Assembly: GCA_947443815.1 (NCBI GenBank)
Contig: CANEXR010000021.1
Coordinates: forward strand, 1 to 18,931
Length of the DNA: 18,931 bases
Direction: 5' to 3'
Source: Flavobacteriaceae bacterium
GTDB taxonomy: Bacteria; Bacteroidota; Bacteroidia; Flavobacteriales; Flavobacteriaceae
Position 1 is the stretch's first letter. Each line of letters opens with the position of its first letter. The notes beneath the pieces were generated by a model. It was not told the DNA's origin, did no database searches, and saw only the letters and a list, made by a program, of their open reading frames with translations. The position numbers were made by a program, and so were the translations under genes. This document shows, one piece after another, positions 1-8,437 of this stretch.

Positions 1-279
1 GTTGATATTATGATTCACCAAGGCCTTTTAGCGGAAGCCAAAAAACTATATTCTCACAAAGAATTAAATGCTTTGCAAACTGTTGGTTATCGCGAATTAT
101 TTAGCTATTTTGAGGGAGAAATTACATTATCATTTGCCATAGAAGAAATCAAAAAAAATACGAGACGGTTTTCTAAACGCCAACTCACATGGTTTAAAAG
201 ATCCGAAAATGTGAAATGGTTTGATTATTCATCTGATGTAATAGAAATCACAAATCATATTCAGAATTTATCAATATAA
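1..279 (+). CDS. miaA: tRNA dimethylallyltransferase MiaA, C-terminal part (5' truncated by window)
   Basis: This is the last 92 codons of MiaA, read in frame from base 1; the gene starts outside the window. MiaA transfers a dimethylallyl group to N6 of A37 in tRNAs that read codons starting with U. The recognisable family signature is the C-terminal stretch Q-T-V-G-Y-R-E-L followed by an acidic helix, then N-T-R-R-F-S-K-R-Q and T-W-F-K-R. The family consensus here is Q-x-x-G-Y-x-E and T-R-x-[YF]-[AS]-K-R-Q-x-T-W-[FW]. The P-loop and catalytic Asp/Thr lie upstream and cannot be checked. An internal ATG at base 10 is not the true start, because homology-like sequence continues upstream of it. 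The thioesterase gene follows 28 bp downstream on the same strand, so the two may be co-transcribed. Confidence 0.93.
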   Translation, partial: VDIMIHQGLLAEAKKLYSHKELNALQTVGYRELFSYFEGEITLSFAIEEIKKNTRRFSKRQLTWFKRSENVKWFDYSSDVIEITNHIQNLSI

Positions 280-307
280 AATCAGAAAATCCAAATTACT
301 CTACTAT

Positions 308-1048
308 ATGCCAATATCAAACCATTTCACTTCCATTTTAAGTAAAGATTGGGAAATCAATTTCACGCAATGTGCGCCAAATGGGTATTTAAAATATACT
401 GAATTATGTAATTTATTACAGTTAACTGCTGCTGCACATTCGGAAATTGGGGGTATTAGTTTTTCGGATATGCAAGAATTTAATCAGGCTTGGGTATTAA
501 GTAGAATGCGGGTTGAAATCACTGAATTACCTAAATGGCGAGATACCGTTACTGTAAAAACGTGGATTAATTCACTTGAAAATTCGCGTTCAATACGTGC
601 TTTGGAAATGTATGTAAACGGAAAAAAAATAATTGGTTCTGAAACTTTTTGGGCTGTTTTCAATACAGAGAAGCGACGTCCAGAAGCTTTAGCTTTGCCA
701 TTTGAGCATTTCGAATTATTTCCTGAAGAAAAAGCTACAATGGAGACTTTTTCTAAAATAAACATTACTGATGAAAAAGAAATTGTTTTTGAAAGGACTG
801 TTTTTTTATCGGACTTGGACATTGTTAATCATGCTAATAATGTAAAATATTTAGAATGGTGTTTGGATTTAGTGGATGAAAAACTAATTTTAAATCAAGC
901 TATTAAAAGCTTCGAAATGAATTTTTTAAAGGAATTATCATGGAGAGACAATATACTTATTCATAAAAATAGTGCTGTAGAAAAAACTATTTTTAGTATC
1001 ACAAAAGAGCACAAAACCTGCTTTGCATTACAACTGAATTGGAAATAA
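308..1048 (+). CDS. Acyl-ACP thioesterase (FatA/FatB-like, double hotdog)
   Basis: This 246-residue cytoplasmic protein matches bacterial acyl-[acyl-carrier-protein] thioesterases, which release free fatty acids from acyl-ACP. The N-terminal hotdog half runs from about residue 10 to 125 and contains W62-V-L-S-R-M-R-V and a W-x-x-x-V-x-V-x-T-W strand pattern near 77-86. The C-terminal half has the catalytic motif V-N-H-A-N-N at 173-178, where Asn174, His175, Asn177 and Asn178 match the N-H-x-N-N active-site signature of the FatA/FatB family, followed by K-Y-L-E-W. Length fits bacterial members, which lack the plant transit peptide. It starts 28 bp after miaA, and no promoter is evident in that gap. 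The chain-length preference cannot be read from the sequence. The opposite-strand frame inside this gene is a shadow. Confidence 0.9.
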   Translation: MPISNHFTSILSKDWEINFTQCAPNGYLKYTELCNLLQLTAAAHSEIGGISFSDMQEFNQAWVLSRMRVEITELPKWRDTVTVKTWINSLENSRSIRALEMYVNGKKIIGSETFWAVFNTEKRRPEALALPFEHFELFPEEKATMETFSKINITDEKEIVFERTVFLSDLDIVNHANNVKYLEWCLDLVDEKLILNQAIKSFEMNFLKELSWRDNILIHKNSAVEKTIFSITKEHKTCFALQLNWK

Positions 1049-1143
1049 AATGAGTCTTTTCAATTGCATTTGAGTAATTTATTAAAAAATACAAAAAACA
1101 TTTACTCAAAGCTTTTTTTGGGTTTAAAAAAATTATAAATCTT

Positions 1144-1935
1144 AACCCGTTTGGTGTAATTAAATTGTTTGATTCTTAATATTGTTTATTGGCCTGGCTT
1201 ATCATCTTTTTGATTAGCTCTTTTTGGTGTTTCTAATTTAATATTTACCGTTTGAAACAAACCTAATTGAATACTTTGAGTCAAGTAACCTCTATATCCA
1301 AGCAACACACAATCATACATTTGTTGTTTTATGTTCTTTAAAAAAATGAACGTCGTGAACTTCTACTTTTGTAATATCTAATGAATGAGGAATTCCATTT
1401 ATAGGACAAACACCTTGCAATTTATATCCGTAAAAACGGTTGTTTTGAGAACCACAAAACCTTTTTGAAAGAGCAGTTTCAAACTCGTTTTTACCTATTT
1501 TTATTTCCTATGACGAGCAAATATGCAAATCTCCAACGGCATACTATCCACCATAAAATAATCTTCAAATTCTAAAAACCGAGACGTAAATTTTGTTCTT
1601 ACTTCTTCTAAAAAAAATCGTCATCTTTTATTCAACTGACTTCGCTCAATTAAATTGGAAATTTGTTCACTATTTATCTCTTTAAACAAGGGATTTTCAT
1701 TATCAACAGACATAAATTTAGCTGTCAGACTCAATGCAACTACTTCTAAATCAGATATTTTTTTTCTGCTGACAACTGATTTCTCTAATTTGCAATTCAA
1801 AGAACTTATAACTTTAAAATGATTATTCACTATATTTAACATTGATTATTTATCGACTTCAAGATGCTTAATTTCAGTATTTTGACCAATATCTAATCCA
1901 TTTATTTTACTTCAAATAATTACACTCTTCGTGTT
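1144..1935. mobile_element. Degenerate IS982-family insertion sequence remnant
   Basis: The segment is bounded by imperfect inverted repeats. The left end is AACCCGTTTGGTGTAATT (1144-1161). The right end, read on the minus strand, is AACACGAAGAGTGTAATT (1935-1918). They match at 13 of 18 positions, including the last eight bases in a row. The interior carries a broken IS982-like transposase on the minus strand. At 792 bp it is shorter than a typical IS982 element of about 1 kb, consistent with an internal deletion near the left end. I could not identify a convincing target-site duplication. It lies in the gene-free gap between the thioesterase and the giant kinase, which run convergently, so it interrupts neither gene. 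Confidence 0.72.
1160..1842 (-). pseudogene. IS982-family transposase, inactivated
   Basis: Read on the minus strand from ATG 1842, the first 73 codons are open. They contain K-I-S-D-L-E-V-V-A-L-S-L-T-A and L-I-E-R-S-Q-L-N-K-R, typical of IS982 transposases. A TGA at 1619-1621 then interrupts the frame, but homology continues in the same frame through F-L-E-F-E-D-Y-F-M-V-D-S-M-P-L-E-I-C, which holds the first catalytic Asp. A frameshift near 1500 leads into F-C-G-S-Q-N-N-R-F-Y-G-Y-K-L. Another near 1345 leads into F-L-K-N-I-K-Q-Q and G-Y-R-G-Y-L, where the expected G-D-R-G-Y catalytic Asp has become Tyr. After K-R-A-N-Q-K-D the sequence jumps to the extreme C-terminus R-P-I-N-N-I-K-N-Q with stop TAA at 1162-1160. 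The segment with the third acidic residue is therefore missing. It cannot encode an active enzyme. Family assignment rests on remembered motifs. Confidence 0.8.
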
Positions 1936-2052
1936 AAATTAAAATATTTTTGTATGTAAATAATTTAAAAAAGTAAAACTGTTTTTTTTTAAAATTTTGA
2001 AAGATCAGTTATCATAAATGAATAATTGTTTGGCTTCTTTAAAAATTAACTT

Positions 2053-2087
2053 AAAAAAAAGTGTCTAAATTAATAAACACTTTTTTT
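2053..2087 (-). terminator. Rho-independent terminator of the giant kinase (possibly bidirectional)
   Basis: A-tract plus GTGT (2054-2064) pairs with ACAC plus T-tract (2077-2087), giving an 11-bp stem with a 12-nt loop. It lies 8 bp beyond the kinase stop codon. On the minus strand the hairpin ends in a run of T. The A-run on the other side means it could also stop plus-strand transcription. Confidence 0.72.
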
Positions 2088-2094
2088 AATATAA

Positions 2095-5000
2095 TTATTT
2101 TTTATAAACCCATTTGTGTAATATTCTTTCTAAATCATACTGAATAATTGGTTTAGGTAAATAATCATTCATCCCAGCAGCAATACATTTTTCTTTATCC
2201 CCAACTAGAATACCTGCAGTTATTGCAATTATTGGAATGTGTTTAGATTCTTTTATTTTTCTAATTTCTTGTGTAGCTTCATATCCATTTTTGTTTGGCA
2301 TTTGAATATCCATCAAAATAACATCCGGTTTTATTTTATTATATTGATCAACAGCTTCAACACCATCATTAGCTTCAAAAATGACACAATTAGGTATTAT
2401 TTTTTTGACAAGTGTTTTTGCCAAAAGCATATTAATTTTATTATCTTCAACTATTAAAATTTTAGCTTCTTTCTCTTCTGAAAAAGCAATTGAATTATCA
2501 TTTATAAGTGTATTTTTAATTGTTGTATTGGTCAATATTGATTCTTTTTTGGCATTATATGGAGGTGTTTTAAACTTAATAACAAAGAAGAAATCGCTGC
2601 CTTCACCATATTTTGTGATTAGTTCTAGTTTACTTCCCATTAATGCCAGTAGCTGATTCGAAATAGCTAATCCTAATCCAGTTCCTCCAAATTTTCGATT
2701 TGTTGAATTGTCTTCTTGTACAAATGATTTAAATATTTTTTCACTATTATCGTATTTAATACCAATTCCAGTATCTTTTACGGAGAATTTTATGATGGTT
2801 TCATTTTCTTCAGAAGTTGCTATCGCGTTAATTTTTAATTGAATACTTCCTGAGCTAGTAAATTTCACAGCGTTACTCAATAAATTAACTAATATTTGTT
2901 TTAAACGTAAAGAATCTGCTAAAACATATTGTGGTACCTTCTCTTCTATATTAAATACTAAATCTAATTTCTTTTGATTAACTTGATATTTAAATAAATC
3001 AATAACCTGACTTGCTAGTTTAAATAGATTTATTTTATCAACATTCAATTCAAATTTCCCAGATTCAATTTTAGAAAAATCCAAAACATCATTAACAATA
3101 TGCATTAATAATGAGGCCGATTCATTAACAGTACTCATGTATTCAAATTGATTTTCTTTCAAATCCGATTTCATTAATAAATGGGTAAAGCCAATTATTC
3201 CATTTAATGGTGTTCTAATCTCATGACTCATATTAGCTAGAAAATCCGTTTTAGCTCTATTAGCAGCTTCGGCGTCTTCTTTAGCTTTTATTAATTCCGA
3301 TTTAATCAAAATTCGAGTTGTGATATCAATGAAACTAATTACAACCTCATTAATTATACCATTTTCAATAAATACTGGAAAACCATTAACAAGAATCCAA
3401 ACAATATCATTTTTTGAAGACCTCTTTACTCCAACAACAACATTTTTGATTGATTTTTTTGAATCTAAAATTTGACAAACAGGATATTGATCAAAACTCA
3501 TTCTCGAATTATCTTCATTAAAAAAACACCATTCTGATTCTTTTATTGGGATATTTTCGATGTTGAGATCGACTAGTCCAAGTATCTCCTCAGCTTCTTG
3601 ATTTTTATAAATAATCGAAGTATCTGGCGCATGTACAACAATACCTGCATCAAGATTATGCAATAGACCGCGGTACCGTTCCTCACTTTTCAGAAGTGCA
3701 TAATCCGCTAATTTTGCTTTAGTGATATCACGAGAGAGACATATAAAATGGGTGTCATGATCTTCACTTTCTTCCATTGGTGCTATTGATAACTCAAACC
3801 AATGCAATCCATCAGGCAATATTAATGTATATTGGTGACCGCTAGAAAATCCTTTTTCTGAAGCTTCTCGTATTGCTAATAGACATATATCTGCTGCCTC
3901 TTTGGGTAAAACATCTGAAAATTTCTTCCCTAAAAACTGTTCAGCTGACATAGTCAATAAATCATCTTGTTTAGAATGATAATTATATATTTCACCATCA
4001 ATACCAATTTCAAAAAGTAGATCTGGAATAGCATCGAGAATAGCTTCCATTTTTTTATTAATTTCTCTAAACTCCTCTTCGGCTTTTTTAAGATTTGTAA
4101 TATCTAACATAGAACCAATAAAACGTATTGCTCTTCCATATTCATCTCTTATGATTATGGCTCTGTCATAAAAATTTCCATAACTCCCATCTGCACGTTG
4201 AAATCTAAATTCATCGGACCAAGTAGTAGAAGTTCCAGCATAAGTTTCTTCTAGCTTTTTGATAACTCGTTCACTATCGTCTGGATGAAGTTTAGACCTC
4301 CATATAGACCTATTGTCTATTTCGGCAAAACTTTCACTTCCAAAATTTAAAAGCTCAATAAAAGATTTATTATTCCAACTGTAACCTGTAACTAAATCAA
4401 CTTCAAATATAGCATCATTAGTAGCAATCGAAATCATTTCAAATCTTTGATTAGCTATCCTAATTTCTTCTTCTACTTTCCTTTGTTCGGAAAGGTCAAG
4501 CCCCATTCCTAAAAGACATTTTTTGCCTTCGTATTCTATTGCTATTGAATTTACAAAATAGGGCATTTTATGCTTGTTTTTTGTATATAATTCTACTTCA
4601 ATTCCTGCAGATTCTTTTTCAAAAACTGTTTTTGCTCTTGTTCTAATTTTTTCTTTTTCTTCATCATCAAAAAAATCAAGGGGATGCATTTTTTCAATTT
4701 CAGATGTATTATACCCCGTAACTTTCTCAAAGTTTTTGTTCCATTTTACTAATTTTCCAGATTTTTCGTAGAGATAAAAAATACCTGGTAAATTATTAAT
4801 TACTGTTTCAGAGAGTTGTTTTTCTTTTAATATAATATCTTCGGAAATTTTACGCTCTGTAATATCTGTTGCGGTTCCAATGTAGCCAACAATTTCATTT
4901 TTTGAATTTTTTTCAGGAATTGCCTGTCCCATTACCCAAGTTATAGTATTGTCAGAACGCAAAAATCGAAATTCAGAGTTATTAACTTCTTTCAATGCTG

Positions 5001-8000
5001 TTGATTTCTTCCAGTTGTTTATTAACTCTTCTCTATCATCGTCATGAACTGCCTTAATCCAACCTTCGCCCATAGCTTCTTCAAATGACACACCCGAAAT
5101 TTGACACCATTTGGAATTCACATAAGTAGTATTCCCATCAGCATCGGTTCTAAAAATACCTACTGGTGATACTTCAGCTAATGTATTATAGCGTTGTTCG
5201 CTTTCGGAAACAGCTTGAACCGCTTTTTTTCTTAATGTTTCTTTTTCTATAATTTCAATAGCAAAACATACATCTTCAGTAGCTTTTTCTAATAATGCAA
5301 TTTCTTCAGCATCAAAAAAATCTTTTTCTTCTGAGTAAAAAGCAAAAGCACCTATTGTATTTCCGAATTTTTTTATTGGTAGTGTCATTAAGGATAAATA
5401 GCCTCTATCTATAGCCTCTTTTTTCCAAGGACGTATTTGAATATCGTTTTCAATATCATTACAAACACAGTATTTCCCCTCTTTTATTGTAGTTACAATT
5501 GGACCTTTTCCTTTTTCTGTTTTATCTGTTAAGTCAAAATCAATGTCTGAGTGATAGCCATTATCTTCACCAGCAATCATAACTGGGATTACCTTTTTGT
5601 TGTCTTCATCAACCATTCCGATCCAAGCCATTTTAAACTTCCCTAATTCTACCGCTATAGTACAGGCTTCAATAAACAAACTTTTTTGATCCGTAACACG
5701 AACAATCATTTGATTCATCTGACTGATAAAAAGGTATAATCGACTGGCTTTAATTATTTTCTTTTCTGCAATTTTTCTTTCAGTAATATCAATAATAACT
5801 CCATGCCAAAGTGTGGCACCGCTAGGATCTCTGGTTGGAATTGAATTCCCCTCGAGCCAAATATTTCCTTTTCTGGGATGAGAATAGCGAAATTCATTTT
5901 TCCAAGGAGTTAAATCTCTGGCCGACTCCTCTATTCTCTTATTAATATTAATTCGATCCTCCCAATTCGATAAATCAAAGATTTTTGTAGCATCATTTTC
6001 AATTTCTTCAAAATTAAAACCAAAAATCTCTTCAATAGCACTACTAGCGTATGGAAAACCAAAACTACCATCGGTGTTTTGTATGAACGAATAAATTAAT
6101 CCTGGTGAAGCCGCCGAAATTATTGCTAATTTATCGCGTTCTTCTTGCAATAAATGCTCTGCTTTTTTTCTTTCTGAAACATCAGTTACTATTCCATGAC
6201 AGATTACTGTTCCTTCGGGTTCAATTTCTGGCAAAGAGTTCACATCATGCCATACTAACCCTTTCTTTGGATGTAAATAACGATATTCCCCTTTAAGAGG
6301 AACCATTTCTGATTTGGTTTTTATAATTTTATCCATCATAAACCCCAAATCATCTGGATGAACTAATGAAAAAATCTTGTTGGGATCATGTTCAATTTCT
6401 TCATGGGTAAAACCATAGATCTCTTCAATGGCATTGCTAGCATAAGGATAGCACAACGAACCATCTTTATTTTGCCTCATAGAATAGATTAATCCTGGAG
6501 AAGTTGCTGCAATTTTAGCAAATTTATCGCGTTCCTCCTTTAGTTTTTCTTCTGCCTTTTTATTTGCAGTAACATCCCTGATATTGGTTATTGTACCTCC
6601 TATTTCAGGAATATGCGACATATTATTAACAACTCCCTCCATCCATAAATAATGCCCTTCTTTATGTTTGATTCTAAATAATACCGGGAAAATTTGACCT
6701 GGATTAGCCGATGCATTTTCCATTATTTCTTTGACATGTTCAAGATCGTCTGGATATACATAATGAGCAACTGGTACTTTTTCAAACTCTCCATACTCCC
6801 ATCCTGTAATTCTAGAGGCCGAGGCGCTACGAAAAACCACATTAAAGTTCTTATCTACCAATGAAATAATCCCTTCATTATTTTCTAGTAATGCTCTAAA
6901 ACGTTTCTCATTTTGAGTCACTTTTTCTAGGGTTCTTTTACTTTCTGTAATGTCTTTTGCGAATCCTAGAAATCGATTTTCAGGAAGTTTAACCACATCA
7001 AGTGATCGCCAACGAACATCTCCATTTTTGGAAATCGTTTTAACCTCGGTTTTTAAACTACCTGTTTTTAAAAGAATATCAAATTTGTTTCGGGTTTCTT
7101 CTTGGGTTTCTGGAGAAGACAAATCTCCAAATTTCATTTTTAAAAGTTCTTCTTTAGAATAACCTGTAAATGTTGTCGAAGCAGGATTTACCTCTAAGTA
7201 ATTACCCAGTAAATCGGTAACAAAAACACTATCAGGTGAGTGCTCAATATAGTGTTTGAACTTTGTATTACTTACTTCTTCAATTACTTTTATTTTATGT
7301 ACCGTTTCAGATTGTTGTTTGGCTTTTATTGATTCTTCAATTTGTCTTTTAGCAGAAATATCTTGTGTGCTAACTCTTATACCTGTTACAATTCCTGTAT
7401 CATCCAGAAGAGGGGTGATAATTTCATAAAGCCATTTTACTCTATTGTTCAAAAAAGTAATACTGCGTTCAACTTCAAACGTTTTTTTATTAATCCGTAA
7501 CTGGTCAATTTTGTTTTGAAATAGTTCAATATTTTTTTTAGAAAAGCGATTTAAGTATTCTTTAAAAAGATCTTTTTTTGTATCTTTTTCTATTTCAAAT
7601 ATTAAATATAATTCATCGGACCAAATTACATTTTTAGTATTTAAATCTAATTCCCAACTCCCAATTTTATTTATTTTTTGAGTTTCATTTAATAATCTTT
7701 GATTTACTTCAAATTCATTATATGTCTTTTTTATTTCGGTAACATCTCTCCCAAATGCATGAATATAAGTTTTTGAAATTGATTTTGTTATAGTCCATTC
7801 AATGGTAACAATTTCCTTATTTTTTTTTATATATCTATTTTCAAAATTAATTGAAGTTTGCCCAAAAGATAAAGTTTTAATTGTATTATTTGTATTTACA
7901 ATGTCATCTGGGTGTATAAAAGATGTTAAAGAATTACTAAGTAATTCTCGTTCAGAATACCCTACTGTTTTTACAAAAGCGGGATTGATTTCTTTATAAA

Positions 8001-8160
8001 AACCATCAATTCCTATGACGCAAATTAAATCTTGTGAAACTTTTTTAAACGATTTAAAATCATTTAACAACTCTTTACATTCTTGAAAACTATCAATTTC
8101 TAATTGCTGTTGTTTTATTTTTTTAATTAATTCTTCATATGGTAGGTTGTTTTCATTCAT
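2095..8160 (-). CDS. Giant hybrid sensor histidine kinase: 11 PAS, GAF, HisKA, HATPase, receiver
   Basis: A protein of 2,021 residues with no signal peptide or membrane segment that I can see, so probably cytoplasmic. I chose ATG at 8160; a TTG two codons upstream would add two residues. PAS or PAS/PAC units lie at roughly 39-145, 153-276, 298-408, 418-535, 543-668, 674-799, 988-1105, 1113-1228, 1238-1360, 1368-1483 and 1488-1618. Most end in a D-[IV]-[TS]-E-R-K-like linker. A GAF domain occupies about 813-971. HisKA has phospho-acceptor His1646 in M-S-H-E-I-R-T-P-L-N-G. The ATPase has N-box Asn1759, D-T-G-I-G-I at 1796 and G-G-T-G-L-G-L at 1825. The receiver (1899-2017) has Asp1906, phospho-Asp1951, Thr1981 and Lys2003. 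All signalling residues are present. No HTH output or histidine phosphotransfer domain is fused or adjacent, so its partner is unknown. Ligands of the sensor domains cannot be read from sequence. It is transcribed divergently from the MarR unit. Confidence 0.95.
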   Translation of the reverse strand: MNENNLPYEELIKKIKQQQLEIDSFQECKELLNDFKSFKKVSQDLICVIGIDGFYKEINPAFVKTVGYSERELLSNSLTSFIHPDDIVNTNNTIKTLSFGQTSINFENRYIKKNKEIVTIEWTITKSISKTYIHAFGRDVTEIKKTYNEFEVNQRLLNETQKINKIGSWELDLNTKNVIWSDELYLIFEIEKDTKKDLFKEYLNRFSKKNIELFQNKIDQLRINKKTFEVERSITFLNNRVKWLYEIITPLLDDTGIVTGIRVSTQDISAKRQIEESIKAKQQSETVHKIKVIEEVSNTKFKHYIEHSPDSVFVTDLLGNYLEVNPASTTFTGYSKEELLKMKFGDLSSPETQEETRNKFDILLKTGSLKTEVKTISKNGDVRWRSLDVVKLPENRFLGFAKDITESKRTLEKVTQNEKRFRALLENNEGIISLVDKNFNVVFRSASASRITGWEYGEFEKVPVAHYVYPDDLEHVKEIMENASANPGQIFPVLFRIKHKEGHYLWMEGVVNNMSHIPEIGGTITNIRDVTANKKAEEKLKEERDKFAKIAATSPGLIYSMRQNKDGSLCYPYASNAIEEIYGFTHEEIEHDPNKIFSLVHPDDLGFMMDKIIKTKSEMVPLKGEYRYLHPKKGLVWHDVNSLPEIEPEGTVICHGIVTDVSERKKAEHLLQEERDKLAIISAASPGLIYSFIQNTDGSFGFPYASSAIEEIFGFNFEEIENDATKIFDLSNWEDRININKRIEESARDLTPWKNEFRYSHPRKGNIWLEGNSIPTRDPSGATLWHGVIIDITERKIAEKKIIKASRLYLFISQMNQMIVRVTDQKSLFIEACTIAVELGKFKMAWIGMVDEDNKKVIPVMIAGEDNGYHSDIDFDLTDKTEKGKGPIVTTIKEGKYCVCNDIENDIQIRPWKKEAIDRGYLSLMTLPIKKFGNTIGAFAFYSEEKDFFDAEEIALLEKATEDVCFAIEIIEKETLRKKAVQAVSESEQRYNTLAEVSPVGIFRTDADGNTTYVNSKWCQISGVSFEEAMGEGWIKAVHDDDREELINNWKKSTALKEVNNSEFRFLRSDNTITWVMGQAIPEKNSKNEIVGYIGTATDITERKISEDIILKEKQLSETVINNLPGIFYLYEKSGKLVKWNKNFEKVTGYNTSEIEKMHPLDFFDDEEKEKIRTRAKTVFEKESAGIEVELYTKNKHKMPYFVNSIAIEYEGKKCLLGMGLDLSEQRKVEEEIRIANQRFEMISIATNDAIFEVDLVTGYSWNNKSFIELLNFGSESFAEIDNRSIWRSKLHPDDSERVIKKLEETYAGTSTTWSDEFRFQRADGSYGNFYDRAIIIRDEYGRAIRFIGSMLDITNLKKAEEEFREINKKMEAILDAIPDLLFEIGIDGEIYNYHSKQDDLLTMSAEQFLGKKFSDVLPKEAADICLLAIREASEKGFSSGHQYTLILPDGLHWFELSIAPMEESEDHDTHFICLSRDITKAKLADYALLKSEERYRGLLHNLDAGIVVHAPDTSIIYKNQEAEEILGLVDLNIENIPIKESEWCFFNEDNSRMSFDQYPVCQILDSKKSIKNVVVGVKRSSKNDIVWILVNGFPVFIENGIINEVVISFIDITTRILIKSELIKAKEDAEAANRAKTDFLANMSHEIRTPLNGIIGFTHLLMKSDLKENQFEYMSTVNESASLLMHIVNDVLDFSKIESGKFELNVDKINLFKLASQVIDLFKYQVNQKKLDLVFNIEEKVPQYVLADSLRLKQILVNLLSNAVKFTSSGSIQLKINAIATSEENETIIKFSVKDTGIGIKYDNSEKIFKSFVQEDNSTNRKFGGTGLGLAISNQLLALMGSKLELITKYGEGSDFFFVIKFKTPPYNAKKESILTNTTIKNTLINDNSIAFSEEKEAKILIVEDNKINMLLAKTLVKKIIPNCVIFEANDGVEAVDQYNKIKPDVILMDIQMPNKNGYEATQEIRKIKESKHIPIIAITAGILVGDKEKCIAAGMNDYLPKPIIQYDLERILHKWVYKK

Positions 8161-8201
8161 ATTCAAAAAATTAAATAATTATCTATAATTTAAATTCTGT
8201 T

Positions 8202-8235
8202 TAAATATAAGAAAAAAATATCGTACATCTAACAA
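8202..8235 (-). promoter_or_regulatory. Possible promoter of the giant kinase
   Basis: On the minus strand TATATTTA (8209-8202) resembles the Bacteroidetes -7 element TAnnTTTG with one mismatch. A TTG (8235-8233) lies 23 bp upstream, at the outer limit of usual spacing. It would give an untranslated leader of roughly 35 nt. The surroundings are very AT-rich, so chance matches are likely. Confidence 0.3.
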
Positions 8236-8378
8236 AAAAATAAAATGTAAGATATTGACTTTGAATCCCTTTTATATAGTGTTATTTTGATTCCATTTAA
8301 AGCCAAAACGATTGGTTTTCTATTTAAAAACAACTCAAATGAAAAGGATTAAAACAATTTAACAAAAAAATAACACAC

Positions 8379-8425
8379 ATTTGTATATACAAATATAAAA
8401 TATACTACATTTGTACCAACAAATG
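8379..8425 (+). promoter_or_regulatory. Paired palindromic operators overlapping the MarR-unit promoter
   Basis: The first site, ATTTGTATATACAAAT (8379-8394), is a perfect 16-bp palindrome. The second (8408-8425) has perfect 7-bp arms, CATTTGT and ACAAATG, around a 4-bp centre. Both use the half-site ATTTGT and their centres are 30 bp apart, about three helical turns. The -7 element TACATTTG (8406-8413), an exact match to TAnnTTTG, lies in the second site. The upstream TTTG (8380-8383), 22 bp away, lies in the first site. A protein bound to both would cover the whole promoter. The adjacent MarR gene starts 12 bp downstream of the second site, so autoregulation by its own product is the simplest inference. 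Confidence 0.72.
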
Positions 8426-8437
8426 AAATAGTGTGTT

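Noticed and set aside
484..822. 112-codon open frame on the minus strand
   Set aside because: It lies wholly inside the thioesterase gene in antisense, has no recognisable motif, and the plus-strand frame is clearly coding.
1100..1143. Possible terminator hairpin after the thioesterase (ACTCAAA pairing with TTTGGGT)
   Set aside because: The stem needs a wobble pair and is not followed by a T-run on the plus strand, so it is not a convincing terminator.
2239..2656. Two plus-strand open frames opposite the receiver domain of the giant kinase
   Set aside because: Low-complexity Phe/Ile/Ser-rich translations expected from the antisense of AT-rich coding sequence.
8161..8166. TTG two codons upstream of the giant kinase ATG as the true start
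   Set aside because: Adds only two residues and no motif; ATG at 8160 is the more usual start. The choice does not affect interpretation.
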